This document shows positions 8,557 through 17,700 of a stretch of DNA of 64,000 nt, in pieces. Made by a program: the position numbers and the translations under genes. The DNA is from Desulfovibrio fairfieldensis (lineage in GTDB: Bacteria; Desulfobacterota; Desulfovibrionia; Desulfovibrionales; Desulfovibrionaceae): positions 351,001 to 415,000 of the forward strand of contig NZ_CP014229.1 of NCBI RefSeq assembly GCF_001553605.1, written 5' to 3'. The notes under the pieces were generated by a model. The model made no database searches. It saw nothing but the letters and a program-made list of their open reading frames with translations, and was not told where the DNA came from. How positions within the stretch are numbered: position 1 is the stretch's first letter; each line of letters starts with the position of its first letter.

Positions 8557-9933
8557 TTAGGCCTTCACCACCTGGAAGGCCTTGTCCAGAGCCTTCAGGA
8601 TTTCGTCGATCTCGGCCGTGCCGGCGATCAGCGCCGGGGCCAGGCAAAGGGTGTTGTTCAGTTCGCGGAAGCAGCGGCTGGTCTTGCCGATGATCACGCC
8701 CTGCTTCATGCATTCGCCCACCACGGCTCCGGCCGTGGCTTCGGACACGGGCTCCTTGGTGGTGCGGCTCTTGACCAGTTCGAGCCCGCAGAACAGGCCC
8801 TTGCCGCGCACGTCGCCGATGATTTCGTACTTCTTTTCCAGAGCCTTCAGGCCGTCCATGAGGTAATCGCCCATCTTGACGACGTTTTCGAGAACCTTGT
8901 GCTCTTCCATGTAGTTGATGTTGGCGTAACCGGCGGCGGGACCGGCGGTGCAGCCGCCGAAGGTGCTGATGTCGCGGAAGTAGCTGTCGCGGTCAGAGGG
9001 ATCGGCCAGGAAGTCCTGGAAGACCTGCTCGGTGGTCACGGTGCAGGAAATGGGCGCGTAACCGGCGGCCACGCCCTTGGCCATGGTCACGATGTCGGGC
9101 TGGACGTTGAAGTGCTGGTAGCCGAACCATTTGCCGGTTCTGCCGAGGCCGCAGACCACTTCGTCGATGATCAGCAGCAGGCCGTACTTCTTGCAGATTT
9201 CGGTCAGGGTTTCGTAGTAGCCTTCGGGCGGCACGATGACGCCGCCGCCAGCGGTGATGGGCTCGATGATCACGGCGCCCACGGTGTCCGGATCTTCCTT
9301 CTGCACCACGGCTTCAAGCTCGCGGGCGAATTTTTCGCCCAGGTTGGTGGTGCCGGCGGGGTAGGGCGAACGGTATTCGGAGCAGGCCGGGAATTCCACG
9401 AAGCCGGGGGTGAAGGGGCCGTACTGGTTCTTGCGTTCTTCCTGGCCGCAGGCGCTCAGCGTGGTGATGGTGGTGCCGTGGTAGTCGCGGTTGCGGTAGA
9501 CGATCTTGTATTTCTTGCCGCCGTGCTTGAGCTGGGAAATCTGGCGGACGATCTTGAAGGCCTTTTCATTGGCTTCGGAACCGGAGTTGGAAAGATACAC
9601 GCGGCTCATGCCGGGCATCTTCTCAATCAGTTTTTTGGAGAACTGGATGGTGGGGATGTTGCCGAAGCCGTTGGCAAAGTAGCAGAGCTGCATGAGCTGG
9701 TCGCTCACGGCCTTGACCAGGGTTTCGTTGCCGTAACCGAGGTTGACCGTCCAGACGCCGCCGGAAACGGCATCCAGATACTCTTTGCCGTAGATGTCCT
9801 TGATCCGCATGCCCTTGCCTTCGACAAAAACAGTGGGATCGGATTTTTCAAAGACTTTGTGCTGGGTGAGGTGATGCCAGACGTATTTCTTGTCGTCGGC
9901 GATCAGTTCAGCGGCATTAAAGGACTGGGCCAT
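8557..9933 (-). CDS. tpa: Taurine:pyruvate aminotransferase (class III)
   Basis: PLP enzyme of 458 residues that moves the amino group of taurine to pyruvate, giving sulfoacetaldehyde and L-alanine; this is the entry step of anaerobic taurine dissimilation in Bilophila and relatives. Class III features are visible: the SNSGSEANEKA cofactor segment, IIDEVVCGLGRTG, and the Schiff-base lysine in TMAKGV (Lys286). Overall length and motifs fit Tpa better than generic omega-aminotransferases. The ATG at 9933 is chosen because GGAGGA precedes it by 5 nt; a TTG four codons earlier overlaps that site. It is expressed from a sigma-54 promoter about 335 nt upstream and followed by its own terminator. 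No sulfoacetaldehyde acetyltransferase or isethionate lyase gene is in the window. Confidence 0.88.
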   Translation of the reverse strand: MAQSFNAAELIADDKKYVWHHLTQHKVFEKSDPTVFVEGKGMRIKDIYGKEYLDAVSGGVWTVNLGYGNETLVKAVSDQLMQLCYFANGFGNIPTIQFSKKLIEKMPGMSRVYLSNSGSEANEKAFKIVRQISQLKHGGKKYKIVYRNRDYHGTTITTLSACGQEERKNQYGPFTPGFVEFPACSEYRSPYPAGTTNLGEKFARELEAVVQKEDPDTVGAVIIEPITAGGGVIVPPEGYYETLTEICKKYGLLLIIDEVVCGLGRTGKWFGYQHFNVQPDIVTMAKGVAAGYAPISCTVTTEQVFQDFLADPSDRDSYFRDISTFGGCTAGPAAGYANINYMEEHKVLENVVKMGDYLMDGLKALEKKYEIIGDVRGKGLFCGLELVKSRTTKEPVSEATAGAVVGECMKQGVIIGKTSRCFRELNNTLCLAPALIAGTAEIDEILKALDKAFQVVKA

Positions 9934-10009
9934 GATTTCCTCCAAAGAAAAGGTTTCCGGAATGGTTGCCTTCCCCTCCGCGACGCGGCGAAGAAGGGCG
10001 ACGGTCAGC

Positions 10010-10198
10010 TCAACACCCCGGCGGCCATGCGGCCGGGGACGCCGCTTGCGGGAATATCCGCGCGGCTGTGCCGCCGGGGCCGAAACCGCTTGCGCCGGTC
10101 TTCGTGCTCCCGCGGCCGGGAAGAACCCTGAAGCCGGCGGGCATGCGCCTCGCGCGGCATTCGGTGTTTTCGTTTTCTTTGGCAGGGCCGGAACTCAT
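10010..10198 (-). CDS. Candidate small protein in the tpa leader
   Basis: A 62-codon ORF inside the predicted tpa transcript leader. Its ATG at 10198 has a strong GGGAGGT ribosome-binding site 6 nt upstream. The product begins MSSGPAKENENTEC and is otherwise rich in Gly, Ala, Pro and Arg, with no recognisable domain. It ends about 75 nt before the tpa start. The good ribosome-binding site and placement favour translation; the skewed composition and lack of a known family argue for caution. It may be a leader peptide or chance. Confidence 0.3.
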   Translation of the reverse strand: MSSGPAKENENTECRARRMPAGFRVLPGRGSTKTGASGFGPGGTAARIFPQAASPAAWPPGC

Positions 10199-10267
10199 GG
10201 CGACCTCCCGGAATGCTGCCGGAACTGGCAATGAGGGTCTGACGGCGGCCACTTGCATTTCTATATA

Positions 10268-10283
10268 AGCAATCCTTGTGCCA
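10268..10283 (-). promoter_or_regulatory. Sigma-54 promoter of tpa
   Basis: The minus strand reads TGGCACAAGGATTGCT, matching the sigma-54 -24/-12 consensus (TGGCAC-N5-TTGC) at every key base, including the invariant GG and GC. The predicted start is near 10257, giving a leader of about 325 nt before the tpa ATG. Sigma-54 use implies an ATP-dependent enhancer-binding activator, none of which is encoded in the window. Confidence 0.75.
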
Positions 10284-10368
10284 AATCGAACGTGAACCGG
10301 ATGCCGTGCAATAGCAGCGGGTTATTCCGCCGGGCCCGCGCGGCGCGCAAAGTTCTTCAGTCAAGAGT

Positions 10369-10428
10369 AAGTCGATTGCGACTTGTGTCCGTTCAACCTC
10401 CCGTTTTCATGTAAGTCCATATCGACTT
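10369..10428. promoter_or_regulatory. Two 16-bp dyads upstream of the tpa sigma-54 promoter
   Basis: AAGTCGATTGCGACTT (10369-10384) and AAGTCCATATCGACTT (10413-10428) are two copies of an AAGTCG-N4-CGACTT inverted repeat, the second with one mismatch. They are 44 bp apart centre to centre, about four helical turns, and 90-150 bp upstream of the sigma-54 element. That is the usual place for activator-binding enhancer sites. The remaining sequence to 10661 shows nothing I can name. Confidence 0.55.
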
Positions 10429-10661
10429 ATGATGCATAAATGACTTGTTGCCGGGGGCGGCCTGGGGAGGGATGCCTATAAACGCCCCCAGAAAGCCGCA
10501 CCAGACGTTTTTTTCTTTGTCCGTGTGTCCCCATAGCGGCTTTGGAAATACGTCGGTCGTGATATGGCCTGGCGTTACGGCTCTGTCCGCTCCTCTTCTC
10601 GCGATGGGCGGACCTGTGCCCGGCGTGTGTGGCTTTTTTCCCAAAGCGCCGCCCCGTATTT

Positions 10662-11756
10662 TCAGAGGCAGTCGCAGAGGGTGCGGGCCCGCAGGGATTT
10701 GAGGCGGATGGAGCCGCTCAGCAGCTCCGCGCGCAATTCCTTGAGGCGGCGTTCCAGGTCCGGCGGCGCGTTCTGGCCCGCCGCAGCCGTGAAGGCGCGC
10801 GGGTCCGTAATTCCCACGCCATCGTTGCTCAGGTCGTAGGTGATGATTTTTTTGCCCTGAAAGTTGCCACGGGACGCGTCGGCCACGATTTCGTACACGG
10901 CCCTATCCGCCCGTTTCAGGATGGAGGTCAGCACATGGCCGGGCAGAACTTGGGCCTGGTCCGTATCCAGGCCAACAATATATATGCCGCGCTCCCGCGC
11001 TTCCGCCAGCGCCCCCTCGTTGCCCGCGCCGGCGGCCAGCGCCAGCACGTCCGCGCCCTGGTCCAGCAGGCGGCGCGCCTCCCCCCGGGCGGCCCGGGCA
11101 TCGGTGAAGGAACCGGCCACGGCGTTGATGACCCGGATTTCCGGATCAATGAGTTGCGCGCCCCCGCTGAAGCCGCTGAACAGGGAGCGCAGCGCGGGCG
11201 TGTCCTCGCCGGAAAGCCAGCCCACGGTCTTGTCCCGATTGATGCCGGGCAGGCCGGTCCGGCCGGTCAGCATGGCCGCCGCGGCCCCTGCCAGATAGGC
11301 TGCCTGCTCGTCGGCAAAGGTGACGGACATGATGTTGGGCGCGCGTATGCCCGCGTCAATGCAGCCGAACATGGTCTTGCGGAAGTTGGCGGCATTGTTG
11401 CGCAGAATTTCGTGCAGCCGGTCGGACGCCACTAGGACCAGATCCGACTCCCGCGCGGCCTGGCGGAAGGTTTCCTGCTGGTCGCTTTCCGGCGGGGCGA
11501 CAAGCACCTTGGTCTGGAGAGGGAAATCACGCTCCGCTTTGGCCAGACCGGCGCGCAGCAAATCCGTCCAGGGTTGGCCGCCGTCGTGTTCCAGCAGCAG
11601 GGTCACGCGCAGGGGAGAGGCCGCGGACGCGTTCTCGCCGGACTGCGCAGATTGCGCGGGCGGCCCGGCCAGGGCCGTTCCGGCGGCAAAAACAAGGACG
11701 GCAAGCAACAGCCCGAACAGGCGGGCAACGGCCCTTTGCTGGTAAAAAAGCGGCAT
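10662..11756 (-). CDS. Periplasmic BMP/Med-family substrate-binding protein
   Basis: Periplasmic-binding-protein-like protein of 364 residues in the family of Med and PnrA (BMP), which bind nucleosides or related small molecules for ABC importers. The N-terminus has a signal peptide (LLLAVLVFAAGTALAGPP) with no lipobox cysteine, so it is probably a soluble periplasmic form rather than the usual lipoprotein. Typical features are VGWLSGEDTPALRSLFSGFSGG and the VIVGLDTDQ-like segment (YIVGLDTDQAQVLPGHVLTS). The C-terminus has an extra Arg/Leu-rich helix. The ATG at 11756 follows GAGGAG. No permease or ATPase partner is adjacent, so the ligand is unknown; it is divergent from hydG. Confidence 0.8.
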   Translation of the reverse strand: MPLFYQQRAVARLFGLLLAVLVFAAGTALAGPPAQSAQSGENASAASPLRVTLLLEHDGGQPWTDLLRAGLAKAERDFPLQTKVLVAPPESDQQETFRQAARESDLVLVASDRLHEILRNNAANFRKTMFGCIDAGIRAPNIMSVTFADEQAAYLAGAAAAMLTGRTGLPGINRDKTVGWLSGEDTPALRSLFSGFSGGAQLIDPEIRVINAVAGSFTDARAARGEARRLLDQGADVLALAAGAGNEGALAEARERGIYIVGLDTDQAQVLPGHVLTSILKRADRAVYEIVADASRGNFQGKKIITYDLSNDGVGITDPRAFTAAAGQNAPPDLERRLKELRAELLSGSIRLKSLRARTLCDCL

Positions 11757-12015
11757 AGTCTATTCTCCTCGGCGGCCGGAAATGGCGGGCACGGCGGCAT
11801 CGTGCCGGACGTGCCGCCCGGCGCGCCCTATGGCAACGGATGCAGTGTAGGACCGCGCGGCGCGTCCGGCAAGCCACCAGATGGAGAGGGCATGGGCTGT
11901 GAAATAAATAACTAGTATTTTTTCCCGCCCCATGCTAGATATCGTCGCACGCGAGGAAGGCCGGCCATAAAGGCCGCGCCGCCTGTTGTTATTTCTGCCT
12001 GTAAGGATGGTCAGC

Positions 12016-13407
12016 ATGCCCACGGATACGTTGCCCCCCTGGTTGGACACACAAGCGATTGAAAAAGCCCTGAGCCGAGAAAGCGCGCCGGACAGCGCCG
12101 AGCTGCGGGATATCCTGGATAAATCGCTGGCCCTGGAGTCCCTGGGCATCCAGGAAGCCGTCGCCCTGATGCGGGTCAGCGACGCCGAACATCTGGCGCT
12201 GCTGCTGCACACGGCGGATCAGGTCAAACAGAAAGTCTACGGCGACCGCATTGTGCTTTCCGCGCCGCTGCACATTTCCAACTACTGCGGCAGCGAGTGT
12301 CTCTATTGCGCCAACCGCCGCGGCAATACGGCGGTGGAGCGCAAATATATGACCCCGCCGGAAATGCGCGAGGCCGGACGCAAGCTGATCCGCCAGGGAC
12401 ACAAGCGGGTTTTTCTGGTCAGCGGCCAGCTGCCCAATGCGGACGTTGAATATCTTGAGGAAGCCGTCAGCGTGCTGTACACCGCCTTTGACGGCGTGGG
12501 CGAGATCCGCCGGGTCAACATCAATGTGGGCCCGCTGAAGGCTGAGGAGTATGCCCTCCTGCAGGCCGCGGACGTGGGCACGGTGCTGATTTATCAGGAC
12601 ACCTACCATGAGGCGAGTTATCGCGCCGCGCATGTGAGCGGCCCCAAGAGCGATTACCTGGCCCGCCTGCACGCCCCGGACACGGCTTTTCAGGCCGGGG
12701 TAGGGGATGTCGGCCTGGGACTGTTGCTGGGCCTGGGGCCCTGGCGGTACGACCTGCTGGCCGTCATGCTGCACGCCGCGCATCTCACGCGGGTCTATGA
12801 CGCGGGCAGCCGCACCGTGAGCATGCACCGCCTGCGCCCCACGCCCGGCGGCCGGTTCAAGACGCCCTATCCGCTCAGCGACGGGGAATATCTGCGTTGC
12901 GTGGCCATCACCCGTCTGGCCGTGCCGTATACCGGCATCGTGCTGACTACCAAGGAGCCCGCCGGGCTCTGGCGCGACGGCTGCAACGCGGGCTGCTCGC
13001 AACTGCTCACCGGCAGCGTGGCCAACCCGTATGAGAGCTGGGTTGAAGCGCCGGGCGAAAAAACGCCCTTTCCCATCGGCGAGGATTGCCATGTGGACGA
13101 GGTGGTGCGCTTCCTGCTGGAAGAGGCCCGGCACCTGCCTTCTTTCTGTACGGCCTGTCCGCGTCTGGGCCGCAGCGGCCATGAATTCCTCTCCATGGTG
13201 CAGGAATGCGGCATGAAGAGCCAGTGCGGGCCCAATTCCATGGCCTCGTTCATGGAGTTCCTGCTCAATTACGCCACGCCCTATACCCGCCGGATGGGGG
13301 AAAAGCTGATTTCCGAAAAGCTGGACGGCCTGCCGGAGCATGAGCGCGGCGCTGCGGAACGCCTGTTGCAGAAGGTCAGGTCCGGGCGCATGGACGAGTT
13401 TATTTAG
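12016..13407 (+). CDS. hydG: [FeFe]-hydrogenase maturase HydG (radical SAM tyrosine lyase)
   Basis: Cleaves tyrosine to make the CO and CN ligands for the [FeFe]-hydrogenase H-cluster. It has 463 residues from the ATG at 12016, which has AAGGA about 8 nt upstream; earlier in-frame GTG/TTG starts lack a site. The radical SAM cluster ligands form C91-x3-C95-x2-C98 (YCGSECLYC). The C-terminal auxiliary-cluster motif specific to HydG is present: C378-x2-C381 in FCTACPRLGRSG and C404 in SQCGPNSMASFMEFLLNYA. ThiH, the related enzyme, would have a different C-terminal motif. The partner genes hydE and hydF and the hydrogenase itself are not in the window. Confidence 0.95.
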   Translation: MPTDTLPPWLDTQAIEKALSRESAPDSAELRDILDKSLALESLGIQEAVALMRVSDAEHLALLLHTADQVKQKVYGDRIVLSAPLHISNYCGSECLYCANRRGNTAVERKYMTPPEMREAGRKLIRQGHKRVFLVSGQLPNADVEYLEEAVSVLYTAFDGVGEIRRVNINVGPLKAEEYALLQAADVGTVLIYQDTYHEASYRAAHVSGPKSDYLARLHAPDTAFQAGVGDVGLGLLLGLGPWRYDLLAVMLHAAHLTRVYDAGSRTVSMHRLRPTPGGRFKTPYPLSDGEYLRCVAITRLAVPYTGIVLTTKEPAGLWRDGCNAGCSQLLTGSVANPYESWVEAPGEKTPFPIGEDCHVDEVVRFLLEEARHLPSFCTACPRLGRSGHEFLSMVQECGMKSQCGPNSMASFMEFLLNYATPYTRRMGEKLISEKLDGLPEHERGAAERLLQKVRSGRMDEFI

Positions 13408-13432
13408 AGTAATTTCAAAGTGAAATTGCTCT
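13406..13432. repeat. Palindrome overlapping the hydG stop
   Basis: A 12-bp inverted repeat (AGAGTAATTTCA / TGAAATTGCTCT, one mismatch, 3-nt loop) begins inside the stop codon. It has no T-tail. AT-rich palindromes of this sort look like dispersed intergenic repeats rather than terminators. Confidence 0.6.
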
Positions 13433-14082
13433 AACGCCGCACACGGTGCGGCGCGCCGCGAAGACCGACCCGACGGGCGGCCCGTAGGGCCGTGCCTGTA
13501 GCCTAAAGGGCGTACAGGCATCGAGAGCAACGCGGCGTGGATTCCGGCAAAGCGACCAAAGGGAGCCCGGAGGGCTGTCCCCGTTGGCGGCAACGGAGCC
13601 ATACGGGGGTCGACAGCAGCGAGAACCGCGTTTTTTACCGGAATGACCCCTTTGAAACGGGTAGCGCTTCAAACGTAATCTGCTCTGGGGCGGTTCACGA
13701 AGGGGCGTCAGCCGTAGGCGCGGCATCGGTCGACGCCCTCGGCAACGACAAAAAACGTATTGCTCAGCGCTTCCCTGGAGCTTTTCACACTGCTTTCGAC
13801 AACCGCCGCCGCTGCCTCCACGGAAAATCCGTCCGGAGCCGCGGCGGCGGCGACGTTCGGAGAAACGGCGGTATTCGGATTTCCGGGAGAGGACGCCGGG
13901 GGATTTGACGCCGGGCCGCGCGCGGGGTAACTCCCAGAAAAATGACCCGCGCGGGGGAAGATCTTAGGCCGAGAGGGTTTGGAGCGGTGCCGTGCAACAG
14001 TGGAGTGCCGCTTCCGCGTCTCCGGCCGGGGCGGGCCCGCCGAGCGTCAGCGTTGCGGATGTGGGGTCACAGCATTGACCTG
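13433..14082. other. Non-coding stretch after hydG
   Basis: About 650 bp with no ORF I would call. Short GC-rich inverted and direct repeats recur (for example GCGGTTCACG near 13692 and again at 14087, and imperfect copies of CGTCAGCCGTAGGCG-like words). It shows no tRNA or rRNA features. The base composition matches the genome. It may be an accumulation of decayed intergenic repeats. Confidence 0.5.
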
Positions 14083-14200
14083 GAGCGGTTCACGCATGAA
14101 ATGCGTCAACCGCTCTGCAAGAGTTTGCAGACAAATCCTTGCCGCGAAATGCGGGCAGGCGGGCTTTGCCCGCCGTAAACGAGCATTTCAGTGGAAATGC
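14083..14200. repeat. Composite stem-loop repeat, copy 1
   Basis: Four consecutive hairpins: GAGCGGTT/AACCGCTC (14083-14115), an imperfect GCAAGAGTTTG/CAAATCCTTGC (14117-14142), a GAAATGC/GCATTTC stem enclosing GGCGGGC/GCCCGCC (14146-14189), and GCATTTC/GAAATGC (14183-14200). The middle two closely resemble the ilvB-ilvN spacer at 34106-34179 (shared words include ACAAATCCTTGCCGC and TTGCCCGCCGTA), so this is a dispersed, probably transcribed, structured repeat. Confidence 0.7.
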
Positions 14201-14204
14201 CCTG

Positions 14205-14544
14205 GGGGCTGTTTCTAAATTAGAATTTTCATTCTCTGCCAAGGGCGCTGGCCGTTGGCGCGTCGGCGGCTTGCTTGAGCCGTTCACGGCGAAGCCGTGT
14301 TATACGGATCAAGACAGCATCGCTACGGATAGAGACAGCAATTTCCCTGGATCACATTTTGCGTAACCAATTGCTGTCTTTATCCGTACGGCTCACAAGG
14401 TTTGCCTACGGCTAAAGCTCCTTCGTCGCAACGACTAAAGCAAGGCGAGTCCTGGGCGGAGGGAGTATATTCAACATGTTCGACATTCGCACGGGGCGAG
14501 CCTGACACAGGCAGAGGGTGAAAGGACAATTTAGAAACAGCCCC
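14205..14544. repeat. 340-bp element with 17-bp terminal inverted repeats
   Basis: Both ends carry the same 17 nt, GGGGCTGTTTCTAAATT, in opposite orientation (14205-14221 and 14528-14544), with partial pairing continuing inwards. At the centre is a 20-bp near-perfect hairpin (14324-14343 with 14369-14388, one G-T pair), and one arm is also direct-repeated near 14303. There is no transposase and no credible ORF. The architecture resembles a MITE or a long structured RNA. No clear target duplication is visible. Confidence 0.6.
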
Positions 14545-14588
14545 TAGTGAGATATCACGCCTCACCTGTCGGTTCAGCGTGAAGATAA

Positions 14589-14616
14589 CACAGCAAAAAA
14601 CGTGGTTTTTGCTGTG
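14589..14616. repeat. Hairpin upstream of the 1001-residue protein gene
   Basis: ACAGCAAAAAAC and GTTTTTGCTGT pair around a 3-5 nt loop, about 90 nt before the GTG start at 14703. It could be a terminator for anything entering from the left, or an RNA control element. Function unassigned. Confidence 0.4.
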
Positions 14617-14702
14617 CTTACGCCGCCTGCGGCGGCGCGCAACCCCTTGCGGATTTGCGACATGTGTCGCGTCAAGCGACACCAGCCTGAAGGGAGCAAA
14701 GC

Positions 14703-17700
14703 GTGGCGGAACGATGGAGCGACATATATTTCGACAAACAGGACAGGGATATCCTGGCTCTGGTCAACCGGATTCTGGAATCCCATTGCGGAGCTTCCGA
14801 AGATTGCCTGTTTGATCCCAATCTGCATCCGCACGGCATCAAGGAAATGGTCGCCACGCCGGTGTCGCGCATGGCCTACGCGGTCATCAACCTGCTGCGC
14901 AACCTGGAGGCCGGGGGCACCCAGGCCAGGGATCGTCTGCTGGCCTTGCAGACCCTCTACGACGAGGTGCTCAACAGCGCGCATTCGGCCCTGCGCCGCA
15001 ATACGGCCCGCGTGCTCATGCAGATCATGAAAAGCATGGTGCGCGCTCACGGCCAGCGGCTGGCCCAGCTCAAGCTGGCGCATGATTTCCGCCGCGTGGT
15101 CCAGGGCACGCCCCGGGTGGTGCGGCGCATGCTGGCCCGCTACCATTTGCCGGAAATGCCTGAAACCTGGAACCAGCTGGCTTTTGACGACCACGTTTAC
15201 GACGCCAACACCAAGGGCCGCAAAACCCCTACCCACCTGATCATGGACGCCTGGATCAAGGGCCTGCGGACCCTCACCGTGGCCTATGAGTACTGGGTGG
15301 ACCCGGAGGCGGCCAGGGAAATCCTGCGTGCGGCGGAAATCACCGGCATTGCCGTGCGTATCGGCCTGGAATTCCAGGTGCCGTTTTACGACCGCTTCGC
15401 CAGCCTGTTCTGGATTCCGCGCGGCTTCAGTTCCAATGAGGATTTTCTGGAATTCCTGCACAGTCCCAAGGTGGCCGCCATGATGGCGCAGGGGCGGGAA
15501 GTGCTGCGCTGGCGGCGGGAGCGCGTGCTGCGGGTGCTGGCCGCCTGGAACGAGCTCCAGCGTCCCCAACTGGCCGAGGCCTGGGGCGTGCCCGTGCCGG
15601 AACTCACGGTGGAGGATTTCCTGCGTTTTGTGGGCCGGGGCCAGCCGTCCGCCCTGCATCTGGCCGAATGCCTGCACCGGCATGTGCTGCCCTCGGCCAG
15701 AGAGCGCGCCGCCAAGCTGGCCGGGCAGGAGGGCGAAGCCGTCCGCGCCGAACTGGAGACTCTGGAAAACCTGGGCCCGGACGCGATTACCGACAACTGG
15801 CTCTCGCCCGCCAAGCATCCGGAGCTGCCGGACCTGAACCGGCCCGCGCCGACGGAGGAGATGCCCGCGCTGCTGCGTCTTTCGCCCTATGAGCTGACGC
15901 GCGAACTTCAGGAGCTCAATCCCGGCTACCGCCTGGTGCTCGGCACCGCCGGTCTGAACGTCGAGGATGTGGCCGAACTGCTCTGGGATTGCCGGGGTGC
16001 CGTCACCCATCTGGAAATCTTCAATATGAAGGGCTGGATGGAAGGCAAGATGACCGACATCGGGGCCATCGGCGAATTGCAGCGGGCCCTTAATCTGGGT
16101 CTGGGGCCGCGTGTAAAGCAGATGGTGCGCCAGATGATCCGGCATACGGAGCAGCGGGGCGACGACGCCCGCGCCGTGAAACTCCGGGAGATTCTGCGCA
16201 ATCTGCCCAAGCTGTGGGAGCACTACCGCCATAACCCGCTCAAGTCGCGCCTGGGCACCAGCTCGGCCAGCCGCCGCTCCTTCGGCATGGGCCTGGTGCT
16301 CAAGGAAACCCTGCCCCGGCGCTCGCTGGCCGAACTGAAACGCAAACAGCGGCACACGCGGCCCATCCCCATCTGTTCGCCGGTGGAGGAGCGCCTGACC
16401 TTCCGCGCGCCGGAGAACCCCACGTTCTGGCAGCGCCTGGGAGCGCGCCTGCGCCGTCTGCCGGGCTGCCGCCACCTGGGCATGGAACGGCGCCGTGAGT
16501 GGAAGACCGCCAGCGAGGACTGCCGGGTCTGCGCCAACGGCAATGTTGCCAATCTGGGCGGCCTGAACCTGGTCACGGGCAACAACCTGCTGGGTAAAAA
16601 CGGAGCCTGCGATACGGCCCGGCCCGGATTCGCCTATCTGAACAGCGCGGTCAGCAATTGGCTCAAGGTGCTGCTGGGCTTCATTCCGGCGTTTTTTTCC
16701 TTTCTCTATACCCAGGACTGGTGGTTTCTGGCCTGGTTCGGCACCTTCATCTGGTTCGGCATCACCGGCGTGCGCAATGTGGTCCAGATGGTCCTGGCGG
16801 CCAAGGGGGCCACGCGCGGCACGCTCATCCACTGGAAGGAGCAGGTCAGCATCAGCCGCTTGTGTGATTCGCTGATGTATACCGGCATTTCCGTGCTGCT
16901 GCTGGAAGTGATGGTGCGCGTCTGGCTGCTGGAGGACGGTCTGGGCGTGACCGTGGACGGCAATCCCACCCTGGTCTTCACCGTGCTGAACATCGTCAAC
17001 GGCTTTTATATCTTTGCCCATAATGTGTTCCGGGGCTTCCCCAAGGAAGCAGCCATCGGCAATCTGTTCCGCAGCGCTCTGGCCATTCCGGTTTCCTCGC
17101 TTTACGACTTTCTGATGTATGAAGGCATGCTGGGCATCGGGGTGGAAAATCCCGAACTCTATCTGGTGCCCAGCGCGGCCGTGATTTCCAAGATGGCTTC
17201 GGATACGGTGGCGGCTCTGATCGAAGGCTATGCCGACAGTCAGGTCAACCTGCGCATGCGCCGCTGGGACTACAAGAGCAAGGTGAGCAATGTCTTTGCC
17301 TGCTATACCCGGCTGGAGCTGCTCTTTCCCCAGGAAGAGGCCCTGATCAAGCTGGCCCGGCCCGGCGGCCTTGAAGGGCGCGGCGGGGCGAGAGGCCGGG
17401 AGCTGGAGAGGGCTTTCATCATCAATGCCCTGGATTTCATGTATTTCTGGTTTTACCAGCCGCGCGCGCAGGACGCCTTCCGCCTGATGGTGCGCAATAT
17501 GCCCGAAGCCGACCGCAATGTGCTGGCCCGCGCCCAACTGGTGCTCACCCGTGAGCGCGAGATCAGCCAGATGCTGGTGGACGGCCTGTTGGGACGCAAT
17601 TTTTCGCGGCCTTTGGCCTTTTTTCTGGACAAGCGCAAGCAGTATCTGCGCAGCCTGACCAGGCTCTGCCGTCCGGGCAGGATGCGCGAGCCCGGCTGCT

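Noticed and set aside
11986-12015. Earlier start for hydG at a TTG or GTG
   Set aside because: No ribosome site precedes them, whereas AAGGA sits 8 nt before the ATG at 12016.
13537-13908. A 123-codon ORF after hydG
   Set aside because: Composition is erratic, no ribosome site or domain is visible, and the region is full of short repeats.
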